Assembly: GCA_001896885.1 (NCBI GenBank)
Contig: MKRJ01000019.1
Coordinates: forward strand, 62,001-126,000
Source of the DNA: Rhizobiales bacterium 65-79
GTDB lineage: Bacteria; Pseudomonadota; Alphaproteobacteria; Rhizobiales; Rhizobiaceae
DNA length: 64,000 nucleotides
Direction: 5' to 3'
In this document: positions 10,510-19,860 of the stretch, one piece after another
Layout: every line of letters begins with the position of its first letter
How positions within the stretch are numbered: position 1 is the first letter of the stretch
The notes under the pieces: model-generated
Databases searched by the model: none
The model's input: only the letters and a program-made list of their open reading frames with translations
What the model was told of the DNA's origin: nothing
Program-made: the position numbers and the translations under genes

Positions 10510-11328
10510 CTATCCAACCTGCGATCGCCGCCAGAGATGATGGAGAGCGACGGCCGACGCGGCCGCCACGTTGAGGCTGTCGAATCCGGCCGCCATGCCG
10601 ATCCGTGCCGTTCGCAGCTTTGCGAGGAGGGCTGCCGGCAGCCCCTCCCCTTCCGTGCCCAGCACCAGCGCCGTGCGTCCGGTAGGCGAGAACTCTACGA
10701 TGTCCAGTCCGCCGTCCGGCGAAAGCGCGAGCACCTCGAAGCCCGCCCCGCTGAGTGCCGCGAGGATACTATCCGCATCTCCATCGCGCACGAACGGCAC
10801 CTTCAGCGCCGCTCCGACCGAAACGCGGATCGCCTTGCGGTAGAGCGGATCGCAGGAGGTCCGGTCGAGAAGGACGGCGTCCGCGCCGAACGCGGCCGCG
10901 TTGCGGAAGATCGCGCCAACATTGTCGTGATTGGAGATGCCGATCAGGACGACGATCACCGCTCTTCCGGGAAGCTCTTCGATGAGGTCCGGAAGCCTGT
11001 CGCCGGTCCGCCGCTGGCCGACGGCGAGAACGCCGCGATGCAGGTGGAACCCCGCGATCCCGTCCATGACCGCGTGGTCCGCTACATAGACCGGTGTGCC
11101 CTCCGGTGCCGTCCTCAGCGTCTCCTCCATCCCCGCGACGCGATTCTCCAGGAGGAGCACCGACTCCACCGCGAAGCGCCGCGCCGCGAAGAGCACGTTG
11201 AGCACGACCTTGCCCTCGGCGATGAAAAGCCCCTCCCGGCCGGAAAGGTCCCTTTCCCGGATATTCCGATAGGCGGCAATCCGCTGATCGGCCGGGTCGG
11301 TTATGCGGATGGGATCGACGCATTTCAT
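10510..11328 (-). CDS. TrmH/SpoU-family RNA 2'-O-methyltransferase
   Basis: A 272-residue SPOUT methyltransferase. An N-terminal substrate-binding region (RERDLSGREGLFIAEGKVVL) is followed by the catalytic trefoil-knot domain with NVGAIFRNAAAFGADAVLLD and the AdoMet motif ALVLGTEGEGLP. It methylates ribose in a tRNA or rRNA; the exact target is not predictable. It lies 52 bp downstream of the ArsR-type regulator on the same strand, so the two may be cotranscribed. Confidence 0.88.
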   Translation of the reverse strand: MKCVDPIRITDPADQRIAAYRNIRERDLSGREGLFIAEGKVVLNVLFAARRFAVESVLLLENRVAGMEETLRTAPEGTPVYVADHAVMDGIAGFHLHRGVLAVGQRRTGDRLPDLIEELPGRAVIVVLIGISNHDNVGAIFRNAAAFGADAVLLDRTSCDPLYRKAIRVSVGAALKVPFVRDGDADSILAALSGAGFEVLALSPDGGLDIVEFSPTGRTALVLGTEGEGLPAALLAKLRTARIGMAAGFDSLNVAAASAVALHHLWRRSQVG

Positions 11329-11380
11329 GGCGGCGGGGCGGAAGGACGAAACCCGGTGGCGGGCGACCGATATGGCGATG

Positions 11381-11734
11381 CTAGCTCAGCGAAGACGGAC
11401 TCTCGCCGGCGGAGCGATCCCGATCCAACCGGTCGGCCCGCCGGTCGCCGAAAAGCTCGTCGAGCGTGGCAAGCACTTCTCTCACTTCCTCGGAACGGCA
11501 GGAATAGAAGATCGTCTGCCGCACGCGCCGTGTCGCCACCAGTTGCTCGCCGCGGAGCTTCGCCAGATGCTGGGAAAGCGCCGACTGGCTCAACTGCACT
11601 TTCTCCGCGATCGTGCCGACCGACATTTCTCCGTTGACCAGAAGACAAAGGATCGCCAGCCGCTTTCCATTGCCGAGCACAGCGAGAAATCTGGCAACTT
11701 CTTCAGCTCTTTCAAAGAGCGCTCCGGAAATCAT
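11381..11734 (-). CDS. ArsR-family transcriptional regulator
   Basis: A 117-residue winged-helix repressor: FLAVLGNGKRLAILCLLVNGEMSV is helices 1-2, KVQLSQSALSQHLAKLRGEQLV the recognition helix, and RQTIFYSC the wing. It resembles the BigR/SqrR branch, which senses sulfane sulfur through two cysteines. One Cys (LAILC) is in the expected place of the first sensor residue. The other Cys (FYSC) is just after the wing rather than in the last helix, so redox sensing is only a possibility. The start overlaps an AT-rich inverted repeat, consistent with autoregulation. Confidence 0.87.
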   Translation of the reverse strand: MISGALFERAEEVARFLAVLGNGKRLAILCLLVNGEMSVGTIAEKVQLSQSALSQHLAKLRGEQLVATRRVRQTIFYSCRSEEVREVLATLDELFGDRRADRLDRDRSAGESPSSLS

Positions 11735-11759
11735 TAGTAATTCCTAATATGATATATTC
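11733..11759. promoter_or_regulatory. Candidate ArsR operator
   Basis: ATTAG-N6-CTAAT at 11733-11748 overlaps the ATG of the ArsR gene. A second palindrome, AATAT-GAT-ATATT, covers 11747-11759. Such AT-rich dyads stand out in this GC-rich DNA and match the style of ArsR/BigR operators. Confidence 0.55.
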
Positions 11760-11911
11760 TAGAGCTGGACGAAAGTCCAGATCGAATAGATTTGCCGGCG
11801 CCCTCCTACGCTTCGACAGAATCACCATTCGAATGATATTGGCGCATACCAAATCATTTCAAGGTAAAACTAACGGTGGCAGATGCGTCTGGCGTGCACC
11901 GTGCGTTGCGA

Positions 11912-12670
11912 CTACTGTGAACGGTCGCGGGTCGCGGCCATCCCGACCAGTATTTTTCGAAGCTCGAATGGGTCTCCGACCTGCGCGGGAAAGTACACGC
12001 GACGGGTCGTATCCGAGCGTTGTAGTTCCATCCCTTCCGGATCGATTGCAACGACGTGCCAGCCCGTATCGGCCGCGCCGGCGAACTGCCGCGCGTAGAA
12101 ATCGAGCGCGGCGGCGTGGTCCGCGTTCATGTGATCGAGCGCGGACTGCTCGCCCGCCGCGATCGCCGCCACCGCCGGCCCTTTGAGGACGATATCGTCG
12201 CGGTCGAGCCGGTAGGCCTTGCCGAAGCCGCCATTGAGGCTCGCTTTGCCGATCCTCAGCCGGAAGAAGGAAAAATCGCCGAAGCCGGCATAGAGCCTCG
12301 CCTTCGGATGGCGGTTCAGATAGCGGCGCGAGGCCATGTCGTTCCCGGGCGTGCCGCGTTCCAGCCTCTCCGCCTGGCAGGCCAGCGTGACGCGCGCATA
12401 GGCGAGAGGATCGCCGCTGCCCGGCTCGCCCACAAGCAGCGAGCAGCGCGGATCCGCCAGGATCGCGCCGGTATGCTCGGAAAGTTGCGAAACGAGGATG
12501 ATGGGGTCGCCCGCCACTTCCGTCGCCACGGCGACGCGGCTGGCGAACGGAGCGCCGGTCCCGGGGTCGAGCGATGCGAGCGCTCCGTAACGGGCGGTCC
12601 TGAGCAGCGTCCTGGCCAGGCGGATACTCTCCTCGTCGGTATCCCGGATGACTTTGTCCTTTTCCGGCAT
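11912..12670 (-). CDS. HugZ-like pyridoxamine-5'-phosphate-oxidase-fold protein
   Basis: A 252-residue protein. An FMN-binding split-barrel (residues about 15-150: GALASLDPGTGAPFASRVAV, SQLSEHTGAILADPRCSLLVGEP, RYLNRHPKARLYAGFGDFSFFRL) is followed by a DUF2470 domain (ALDHMNADHAAALDFYAR) typical of heme-utilisation HugZ/HutZ proteins. Members bind heme or FMN, and some degrade heme. No heme-uptake genes are nearby. It is the last gene of an SDR / CaiB / HugZ-like operon, 12 bp after the CaiB gene, so a flavin-reductase role is equally possible. Confidence 0.82.
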   Translation of the reverse strand: MPEKDKVIRDTDEESIRLARTLLRTARYGALASLDPGTGAPFASRVAVATEVAGDPIILVSQLSEHTGAILADPRCSLLVGEPGSGDPLAYARVTLACQAERLERGTPGNDMASRRYLNRHPKARLYAGFGDFSFFRLRIGKASLNGGFGKAYRLDRDDIVLKGPAVAAIAAGEQSALDHMNADHAAALDFYARQFAGAADTGWHVVAIDPEGMELQRSDTTRRVYFPAQVGDPFELRKILVGMAATRDRSQ

Positions 12671-12682
12671 TCCACTCCTCGA

Positions 12683-13840
12683 TTATGTGACGACGCCGCC
12701 CTCGATGAGGGAATTTGCGTCCTGTTCCGTCAGGCCGAACATCTTCAATGTCCGGGCGGCGGCATGATCGTGCATATGCGACACGCGCATCGGCGTGCGC
12801 GAAAACCGCGGTGCGGCCGCCGGGCGGAAAAGCGCGCCCACCGACGCATGCGAACCCCGCGCCCGCGCATGTGGATGTCGTGGCGCTTCGGCAAGCGAAA
12901 GCACCGGCGCGACGCAAGCGTCCGTTCCCTCGAACAGCGCCGTCCACTCCGCCATCGTCTTTTCCTTCATCCGCGCCGCGATCGCCATTCGCATTTCATC
13001 CCATATGGAACGGTCGTTCTGCGCTGCCGCGAAGCGGTCTTCCAGCGGCAGCAGGCGCGCCAACTCCGCGAAGAATTGCGGCTCCAGACACGCCACCGCC
13101 ATGTGCCGGCCGTCCGCGGTCTCGTAGGTGTCGTAGAAGGGCGCGCCGCCGTCGAGCAGGTTGACGCCGCGCTCGTCGCGCCAGAGCCCCGCCGAAAGCG
13201 AGGCAAAGAACCGCGAGGCGAGCATCGAGGCGCCGTCGACCATCGCCGCGTCGACCACCTGCCCCTTGCCGGACCGCCCGCGCTCAAAAAGGGCGGCGAG
13301 CACGCCGGCGACGAGGAACATGCTGCCGCCGCCATAATCGGCGACGAGGTTGAGCGGCGGCACCGGCTTGCCGCTCTTCGGCCCGATCGCGTGCAGCACG
13401 CCCGAATAGGCGAGATAGGTGAGGTCGTGGCCCGCGCTCGCCGCGAGCGGCCCGTCCCGGCCGTAGCCGGTCATGCGCCCGTAGACCAGTCGCGGGTTCG
13501 CCGCCATCGCCTCGTCCGGGCCGGCGCCGAGGCGCTCCATGACCCCTGGCCGGTAGCCTTCAAGAAGCACGTCGGATCGCGCGATCAGGCGGATGAGAAG
13601 ATCGCGGCCTTCCTGCCGCTTCATGTCCACCGTCAGCACCTCGCGGCCATGCAGGTCGAGATCGAATTCGGCGGGGATCGGGATCAGGTCACAGTTTCCC
13701 GGCCGCCCGATGCGGACCACCCGCGCGCCCATTTCGGCGAGAATGAGCCCGGCGAGCGGCACCGGTCCGATGCCGGCCATTTCGAGGATCGTGACGCCGG
13801 CGAGCGGCCCGTGCCCGACTTGCTGGCCGGTTTCCGCCAT
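12683..13840 (-). CDS. CaiB/BaiF CoA-transferase family, alpha-methylacyl-CoA racemase-like
   Basis: A 385-residue class III CoA-transferase-fold protein. ILEMAGIGPVPLAGLILAEMGARVVRI, LTVDMKRQEGRDLLIRLIARSDVLLEGYRPGVMERLG and YGRMTGYGRDGP are typical of alpha-methylacyl-CoA racemases (AMACR/MCR), which invert the 2-methyl centre of branched acyl-CoAs before beta-oxidation. HD after GYGRDGPLAASAG supplies the catalytic His/Asp region. It follows the SDR gene by 6 bp, and the pair fits branched-chain or sterol acyl-CoA breakdown. Confidence 0.87.
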   Translation of the reverse strand: MAETGQQVGHGPLAGVTILEMAGIGPVPLAGLILAEMGARVVRIGRPGNCDLIPIPAEFDLDLHGREVLTVDMKRQEGRDLLIRLIARSDVLLEGYRPGVMERLGAGPDEAMAANPRLVYGRMTGYGRDGPLAASAGHDLTYLAYSGVLHAIGPKSGKPVPPLNLVADYGGGSMFLVAGVLAALFERGRSGKGQVVDAAMVDGASMLASRFFASLSAGLWRDERGVNLLDGGAPFYDTYETADGRHMAVACLEPQFFAELARLLPLEDRFAAAQNDRSIWDEMRMAIAARMKEKTMAEWTALFEGTDACVAPVLSLAEAPRHPHARARGSHASVGALFRPAAAPRFSRTPMRVSHMHDHAAARTLKMFGLTEQDANSLIEGGVVT

Positions 13841-13846
13841 GGCGGA

Positions 13847-14608
13847 TCAGCGCGGCGCCATGCGGATCGCGCCGTCGAGACGAATCGTCTCGCCGTTCAG
13901 CATCTGGTTCTCGACGATATGGCAGGCAAGCGCGGCGTATTCGGCGGGTTCGCCGAGGCGCGGCGGGAACGGCACCTGCTGGCCGAGCGACTGCTGGGCC
14001 TCTTCGGGCAGGCCCGCCATCATGGGCGTGCGGAAGATGCCGGGCGCGATGGTGCAAACCCGGATGCCGGAGCGGGCGAGGTCGCGCGCCACCGGGAGCG
14101 TCAGGCCGACGATACCGCCCTTGGAGGACGAATAGGCGACCTGGCCGACCTGGCCGTCGAAGGCCGCGACGGACGCGGTGTTGATGATGACGCCGCGCTC
14201 GCCGCCGGCCAGCGGTTCGAGGTCCTGCGCCCGCGCAGCGAACAGGCGGATCATGTTGAAGGAGCCGACGAGGTTGACCTCCAGGACCTTGCGGTAGAGG
14301 TCGAGCGGATGCGGCCCGTCCTTGCCGACGGTCTTCATGGCGATGGCGATGCCGGCGCAGTTGACCAGGATGCGCGCCGGCCCGAGCTTGGCAGCAGCTT
14401 CCGCGAAGGCCTTCTCGCCGCCTTCGGCGCTCGACACGTTGCATTCGAAGGCCGCGCCGCCGATCTCGCCGGCGACCTTTTCGGCCTTCTCCGTCTGCAG
14501 GTCGAAGATCGCCACCTTTGCCCCTTTGGCGGCGAGCGGCCGCGCCGTCGCTTCGCCCAGTCCCGACCCTCCGCCGGTGACGATCGCTACCTGTCCTGAC
14601 GGATTCAT
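13847..14608 (-). CDS. SDR, 3-hydroxyacyl-CoA dehydrogenase type II-like
   Basis: A 253-residue short-chain dehydrogenase with the cofactor motif [16 protein letters not shown], catalytic Ser of NTASVAAF and YSSSK (Tyr-x-x-x-Lys). The sequence resembles the HSD17B10/HADH2 group that oxidises 3-hydroxyacyl-CoA with NAD. The start is the ATG of [12 protein letters not shown], with GGAGG 5 bases upstream. It is first in the operon with the racemase-like and HugZ-like genes. Confidence 0.88.
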   Translation of the reverse strand: MNPSGQVAIVTGGGSGLGEATARPLAAKGAKVAIFDLQTEKAEKVAGEIGGAAFECNVSSAEGGEKAFAEAAAKLGPARILVNCAGIAIAMKTVGKDGPHPLDLYRKVLEVNLVGSFNMIRLFAARAQDLEPLAGGERGVIINTASVAAFDGQVGQVAYSSSKGGIVGLTLPVARDLARSGIRVCTIAPGIFRTPMMAGLPEEAQQSLGQQVPFPPRLGEPAEYAALACHIVENQMLNGETIRLDGAIRMAPR

Positions 14609-14708
14609 GTTTCCTCCGATATGGCTGGAATTATTGAATACGAAGCCGATGGTAGCGGGCGGGACGCACCCCGCGCAACCCGCCCCTCGTCCGCCTTTGG
14701 CCCAATGG

Positions 14709-15998
14709 TCAGGCCGGCCGGTCTCCGGCGGCTTGAGGAAAAATCGCCTCGGCGGCATCCTGGCCGCGATCCCCCACGACCCGGTTGCGTCCGTCCGATT
14801 TGGCGGCGTAGAGCCTGCGGTCGGCGACGGCGAAGAGCTGCGCCAGGCTGGAGATGCCGCCATTCATGCTCGCAACGCCGACGCTGACGGAAAGGGCGAT
14901 ACCGTCGCCGGCGTCGAAGGCGCCGATCCGCTGACGGATGTTCTCGCCGAGAAGCCGCGCCACCGGATGCGGCAGCGGGCAGAGCACGGCGAATTCCTCG
15001 CCGCCGATGCGGAACGCGCGATCGTCCGTCCCGAGGGCTTCGGCGATGGCGGAGGCGATCGATTTCAGCACCCGGTCGCCCTCGGAATGGCCGAGCCGGT
15101 CGTTGATCGACTTGAAATGATCGACGTCGATGACGAGCAGCGACAAGGTCCTGCCGCCGCGCATGCTGCCGGCGACCGCCTGCTCGCCCAGCGTCTCGAA
15201 GCGGCCTCGATGGAGCAGGCCGGTCAGACTGTCGCGTCCGGCATGTTCGACCAGCGCCTCGTACTTCTCGCGATAGGTCAGCGTGTCGAAAATGTCGGTC
15301 AGGCCGCGCATCGACGACAGCGGCCCGGCCTCGAACCATTTGAGATAGCCGACCATCAGCACGCTGTAGAACAACGCGGCGCACATCTTCGCCGCCCAGC
15401 CGCCGAAGAAGACGGCCACCGGCGCGCCGGCATAGAAATGCAACGCCGTGAAGAAGCCGACCTGGTCGAAGGTGAGCACGCAACCTACTGAAATCATGAC
15501 ACGCGGCAGGAGCGCGCGGCCGATCATCTTCCCGAGTTTCTCGTAGAGCAGGATGATGAAGATCGAATCGACGAACAGGAGGGTCGTCCCCCACACCATC
15601 AGCCATCCCATCTGGTCGATGAAGGCGATGTCGGGGGTGTTCTCGCCGGGCAGTTGCGATACATGCTGCATGCGCAGCAGCAGGACCAGGCCGACCGTGA
15701 GCGCATTGCCCAGGAGGAGGCCGTAGATCGGCTGCCTCACCGTCGCCGCATCCTCCTTGATGTAGAGGAGGAGAAGCATGACCAGCTTGCCGGAGAACAG
15801 GACGGTCGAGCCGGGAGAAAGCAGCCCGACCGGCACCGCGACGTAGAATACGCTGGCCAGATAGGTCTCGAGAAAATGCATCACGCCGAGCGCGCACATG
15901 AAGACGCCGATGCCGATCTGCCGGCGCAGCCGGAACATCAGCGCCATCGCGCCGAAATAGAACAGCGCCTCCACGAGGAGCAGAATGCCGTTCGCCAC
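14709..15998 (-). CDS. Membrane-bound diguanylate cyclase
   Basis: A 429-residue protein with about seven or eight hydrophobic segments (residues 1-235) as a membrane sensor, then a GGDEF domain (about 250-410) with [36 protein letters not shown] and an intact GGEEF signature. It should make c-di-GMP from GTP at the inner membrane. The residues five before GGEEF read LGTD rather than RxxD, so the product-inhibition I-site is absent. No EAL domain is present. The signal is unknown. Confidence 0.88.
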   Translation of the reverse strand: MANGILLLVEALFYFGAMALMFRLRRQIGIGVFMCALGVMHFLETYLASVFYVAVPVGLLSPGSTVLFSGKLVMLLLLYIKEDAATVRQPIYGLLLGNALTVGLVLLLRMQHVSQLPGENTPDIAFIDQMGWLMVWGTTLLFVDSIFIILLYEKLGKMIGRALLPRVMISVGCVLTFDQVGFFTALHFYAGAPVAVFFGGWAAKMCAALFYSVLMVGYLKWFEAGPLSSMRGLTDIFDTLTYREKYEALVEHAGRDSLTGLLHRGRFETLGEQAVAGSMRGGRTLSLLVIDVDHFKSINDRLGHSEGDRVLKSIASAIAEALGTDDRAFRIGGEEFAVLCPLPHPVARLLGENIRQRIGAFDAGDGIALSVSVGVASMNGGISSLAQLFAVADRRLYAAKSDGRNRVVGDRGQDAAEAIFPQAAGDRPA

Positions 15999-16204
15999 TT
16001 TCCGGATCCGCCTTTTTCGGTTGCCGGCGCGCTACCGGGCCGCCGATTCCTTTTTGATATGAAATCCTTAACCGCGCGTTTCGCTGCATGACGGCAGGGA
16101 AGCCGATCGGCCGGCAATGACGCCGGCGCATGCCTGCCATGCAGCCGGCGGCTCCGCGTCGCCGGCGATTGTCGGGAGCCCGCGCGCCGGATAAACCCTC
16201 TTCC

Positions 16205-17638
16205 ATGAGCGCCTCGGACGCCCCGCCTCCCCAATTCGCCATCGACCGCGACCCGCGCCTCAGGATCGTCATTCCGATGATCGTCGCCGTGGCCTTCCTG
16301 ATGGAACAGCTCGATTCCACCATCATCGCCACCGCCATTCCCGACATGGCGCGGAGCCTCGACACCACGCCGTTGCGGCTGAACCTGGCGATCACGACCT
16401 ATGTGCTTACCCTTGCCGTGTTCATTCCCGTCAGCGGCTGGTTCGCCGACCGTTACGGATCGCGGCGCATATTCGTGCTGGCGCTCTTCATTTTCACGCT
16501 CGGCTCGGGCCTCTGCGGGCTGGCGGAGAATTTCGGAATGCTGCTCGCCACGCGGGCGCTGCAGGGCATGGGCGGCGCCATGATGACGCCTGTCGGCCGG
16601 CTGATCCTGCTGCGCAGCTTCCCGCGCGGACAGCTCGTCAGGGCCATGACCTACATGACCCTCCCGGCGATCATGGGACCGGTCATCGGGCCGCTCGTCG
16701 GCGGCGTGCTCACCACCTACGCCTCCTGGCGCTGGATATTCTACGTCAACCTGCCCTTCGGGGCGATCGGCATCCTGGCGGCGCTGCGTTACGTGGAGGA
16801 CACCCGGGAAGAGGCCGTGCGAAAGTTCGATTTTCCCGGCTTCCTCATGGTCGGCACGGCGGTCGCCCTGATGCAGCTCGGCCTCGAGAATATCGGTCGG
16901 CCGATGCTCCCGCATGTCTGGACCGGGATAATCCTCGCGGCTTCGGTCGTCCTGCTCCTGGCCTTCTGGCGCTATCAGCGGCATGTGGCGGCTCCGGCGG
17001 TCGACATGACGCTGTTTCACCTCCGCACCTTCCAGGTGGGCACGCTTGCCGGCGGGCTCTCCAGGGTCGGTATAAACGGCGTCCCATTCCTGCTGCCGCT
17101 GATGCTGCAGGTCGGCTTCGGAGTCAGCGCGGTCACCTCCGGTTCGCTCACCTTCGTCATGAGCCTCGGCGCGCTCGTGGTGCGGCCGACGCTGTCCCCG
17201 CTGCTCCGCTGGTTCGGCTTTTCAAAAGTGCTCGTCGGCAGCGCCGTCGCCGCCTCCGCCGCGCTGGCCGGCTTTACGCTGCTCGGCCCGGAGACGCCGC
17301 ACTGGTTGATCGCCGTCTACATCGGTGTCTTCGGGCTGACGCGGTCGGTGCAATTCATGAGTTCCAACACGCTCTCCTATTCGGACATGCCGGCGGCGAA
17401 GCTCAGCCGCGCCACCAGCCTCGGCGGCGTGCTGCAGCAGCTCTCGGTCTCCTTCGGCGTATCGGTTGCGGCCATGCTGCTCGGTCTCGTTTCCATGGAG
17501 AGCCATAGCCTCACGCCGGAACGTTTCCACGAGGCATTCCTGATCAGCGCGGTCATCCCGCTTCTCGCCATACCGGGCTTCCTCCGCCTGCGGCCCGAGG
17601 ACGGCGTGCAGGTGAGCGGCTACGTGAAGCGGAGCTGA
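16205..17638 (+). CDS. MFS transporter, DHA2 (MdtD-like) family
   Basis: A 477-residue 14-helix exporter. Helix 1 carries QLDSTIIATAIPDMA and the loop 2-3 motif is GWFADRYGSRR. Motif C (IMGPVIGPLVGGVL) marks a proton antiporter. The start is placed at the ATG of MSASDAPPPQ because the upstream in-frame residues are a basic non-membrane stretch. It ends 7 bp before the convergent choV stop. The substrate is unknown. Confidence 0.85.
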   Translation: MSASDAPPPQFAIDRDPRLRIVIPMIVAVAFLMEQLDSTIIATAIPDMARSLDTTPLRLNLAITTYVLTLAVFIPVSGWFADRYGSRRIFVLALFIFTLGSGLCGLAENFGMLLATRALQGMGGAMMTPVGRLILLRSFPRGQLVRAMTYMTLPAIMGPVIGPLVGGVLTTYASWRWIFYVNLPFGAIGILAALRYVEDTREEAVRKFDFPGFLMVGTAVALMQLGLENIGRPMLPHVWTGIILAASVVLLLAFWRYQRHVAAPAVDMTLFHLRTFQVGTLAGGLSRVGINGVPFLLPLMLQVGFGVSAVTSGSLTFVMSLGALVVRPTLSPLLRWFGFSKVLVGSAVAASAALAGFTLLGPETPHWLIAVYIGVFGLTRSVQFMSSNTLSYSDMPAAKLSRATSLGGVLQQLSVSFGVSVAAMLLGLVSMESHSLTPERFHEAFLISAVIPLLAIPGFLRLRPEDGVQVSGYVKRS

Positions 17639-17645
17639 AGGAACG

Positions 17646-18827
17646 TCAGCGCCTGACGATGGCGCTCAGGACATCGCGAACGCCGATCGAGCCGACGAAG
17701 CGGGACTGCTCGTCGAACAGCGCCACCGGCGCCGTCTGGCTCTCGTGCATGGCATGCATGACCGTTTTCAGCGATGTGCCGGGCTTGGCCCAGAACACCT
17801 GCGGCGCGTCGGGCGGCAGTTTCTCGATGTCGTCGCAGGAGACCCACTCCGCCGGCTTGCCGTTGCGCTCGGCGGCGATGACCAGCCCGTCGGCGTCGAT
17901 CCTGAAGCGCGTGGTGTTGCGCCGGTCGAGCCATACCCAGCCGTCGCCGGCGTCGGCGAGGTCGCGGCGGTCGCGCATCACGTTCCAAGCCGTCAGCACC
18001 GAAAGCGGATTAACATTGGCGATGAACTCGCGCACATAGTCGTTGGCGGGCCTCAGCACGATGTCCTCCGGCGCGCCCGTCTGCACGATGCGGCCGCCCT
18101 CCATGATCGAGATGTGCGTACCGATCTTGAGCGCCTCCTCGAGATCGTGGCTGACGAAGATGATGGTCTTGTGCAGCGTCTCCTGGAGCTGCAGCAACTC
18201 GTCCTGCAGCTTGGTGCGGATCAGCGGGTCGAGCGCCGAGAACGGTTCGTCCATCAGCAGGATCGGCGCCTCGGTCGCGAAGGCGCGCGCCAGTCCGACG
18301 CGCTGCTGCATGCCGCCGGAAAGCTCGTGTGCGTATTTCTTCGCCCATTGGTCGAGACCCACCAGCGCCAGTTGTTTGCGCACGCGCTCCTTGCGTTCGG
18401 CCTCCGCCACGCCGGCAAGCTCGAGGCCGAGCCCGACATTCTGCTCGACCGTCCGCCACGGCAGGAGTGCGAATTGCTGGAACACCATCGCCACCTGCGT
18501 CTGGCGTATGTGGCGCAGCGTCTTCTCATCGCAGTTCACCACGTCGACCATGTGCTCGCCGTCCTTGACGAGCACCTTGCCCCGCGCCGGCACGTTCAGC
18601 CGGTTGACGGCGCGCAGAAGCGTCGACTTGCCGGAGCCGGAAAGCCCCATCAGCACGCATATCTCGCCGGTCTCGACCGTGAGGTTGGCTCCGGCGCAGC
18701 CGAGCACGCTGCCGGTCGCGGCCAGGATCTCCTCGCGCGTCGCGCCGCGGTCGATCATGTCGAGCGCGACGCGCTGATCCTCGCCGAACACGATATCGAC
18801 GTCCCGGAAGTCGACAGCCGTGCTCAT
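17646..18827 (-). CDS. choV: Choline ABC transporter ATP-binding protein
   Basis: A 393-residue ATPase of the OpuAA/ProV type. The N-terminal extension typical of osmoprotectant importers precedes the Walker A GLSGSGKST, signature LSGGMQQRVGLARA and Walker B ILLMDEPFSALDP. The C-terminal CBS-like region (about 280-393) could sense ionic strength. The start overlaps choW by 4 bp (ATGA), so translation is coupled. Its membership of choXWV rests mainly on the binding protein. It energises uptake of choline. Confidence 0.93.
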   Translation of the reverse strand: MSTAVDFRDVDIVFGEDQRVALDMIDRGATREEILAATGSVLGCAGANLTVETGEICVLMGLSGSGKSTLLRAVNRLNVPARGKVLVKDGEHMVDVVNCDEKTLRHIRQTQVAMVFQQFALLPWRTVEQNVGLGLELAGVAEAERKERVRKQLALVGLDQWAKKYAHELSGGMQQRVGLARAFATEAPILLMDEPFSALDPLIRTKLQDELLQLQETLHKTIIFVSHDLEEALKIGTHISIMEGGRIVQTGAPEDIVLRPANDYVREFIANVNPLSVLTAWNVMRDRRDLADAGDGWVWLDRRNTTRFRIDADGLVIAAERNGKPAEWVSCDDIEKLPPDAPQVFWAKPGTSLKTVMHAMHESQTAPVALFDEQSRFVGSIGVRDVLSAIVRR

Positions 18828-19672
18828 TTGGCCTCCCCGATCCGGCAGATGCGGTCGAGCACGATGGCGATGACGACGATAGCCAGACCCGCTTCGATGC
18901 CGAGCGGGATGTTGATGGAGTTCAGCGCCCTGACCACGGGCTTGCCGAGACCGTTGGCGCCGATCAGCGCCGCGATGACCACCATGGAGAGCGACAGCAT
19001 GATGCATTGCGTCAGCCCCGCCATGATGGTCGGCAGCGCCGAGGGGAGTTCGACCTTCCAGAGGAGCTGCCGCTTGGTGGCGCCGAAGGCCTGTCCGGCC
19101 TCGAGCATCGGTTTGGGCACCGAGGTGATGCCGAGATAGGTGAGCCGGATCGGCGAGGGCATGGCGAAGATGACCGTCACGATCAGACCCGGCGCGATGC
19201 CGAGGCCGAACAGGATGAGCACCGGGATGAGATAGACGAAGGTCGGCATGGTCTGCATCAGGTCGAGCAGCGGATGCAGCACGCGATAGACGCGCGGCTT
19301 GTGCGCCGCCCAGATGCCGATCGGCACGCCGATCGCCATGGAGACGGCGGTGGCCGCGACCACGAGCACCAGCGTCTCCACCGTCTCGCGCCAGAGCCCC
19401 TGGTTGATGATGAAGAGAAGCCCGATCGCGACGGCGAGCGCCAGCCGCCAGGATTTCTGCAGCCACCACGCCAGCGCCACGATCAGGATCACCAGTACGA
19501 CCGGCGGTATCCACAGCATCAGGTCGATGAGGGCTTCGAGGACGGTCTTGAGGCCGTCCGACAGGCGATCGAAGAACCAGGAGAAGTTGGTGGTCAGGAA
19601 ATCGAAGAAGTCCTTGCCCCATTCACCGATGGGGATTTGCCAGTCTGCGATGAATTGCGAGATCGGGTCCAT
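18824..19672 (-). CDS. choW: Choline ABC transporter permease
   Basis: A 282-residue inner-membrane permease of the ProW/OpuAB family with about seven hydrophobic segments. The ABC-interaction loop is EAGQAFGATKRQLLWKVELPSALPTIMAGL. Residues 1-60 (WQIPIGEWGKDFFDFLTTNFSWFFD) match the amphipathic start of choline/glycine-betaine permeases. It lies between choX and choV and is separated from choX by 188 bp of paired hairpins. Confidence 0.94.
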   Translation of the reverse strand: MDPISQFIADWQIPIGEWGKDFFDFLTTNFSWFFDRLSDGLKTVLEALIDLMLWIPPVVLVILIVALAWWLQKSWRLALAVAIGLLFIINQGLWRETVETLVLVVAATAVSMAIGVPIGIWAAHKPRVYRVLHPLLDLMQTMPTFVYLIPVLILFGLGIAPGLIVTVIFAMPSPIRLTYLGITSVPKPMLEAGQAFGATKRQLLWKVELPSALPTIMAGLTQCIMLSLSMVVIAALIGANGLGKPVVRALNSINIPLGIEAGLAIVVIAIVLDRICRIGEAK

Positions 19673-19718
19673 GCCGCCCCTTCCGGTGATATTCAGGCGC
19701 CGCGCTGGCCGCCTCGTT

Positions 19719-19848
19719 CTTCTCCCCGCCTGCGGGGAGAAGATGCCGGCAGGCAGGTGAGGGGCCGCGGAACGCGATCACCCGATCAATCCAGTGCTGC
19801 CCCTCATCCGGCCCTTCGGGCCACCTTCTCCCCGCAGGCGGGGAGAAG
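19719..19848. repeat. Inverted pair of REP-like hairpins inside the cho operon
   Basis: CTTCTCCCCGCCTGCGGGGA at 19719-19738, continuing GAAG to 19742, and its exact reverse-complement copy at 19825-19848 are each near-perfect palindromes. The flanks (GTGAGGGGC; GCCCTTCGGGC) are also related. Elements of this look are dispersed in rhizobial genomes. Here they separate the binding-protein message from the permease message and may stabilise the 3' end of choX RNA. Confidence 0.75.
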
Positions 19849-19860
19849 GGAATACGCCCC

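Noticed and set aside
11749-12186. 145-codon plus-strand ORF upstream of the ArsR gene
   Set aside because: It overlaps the HugZ-like gene in antisense for most of its length and gives an Arg-rich product; no support.
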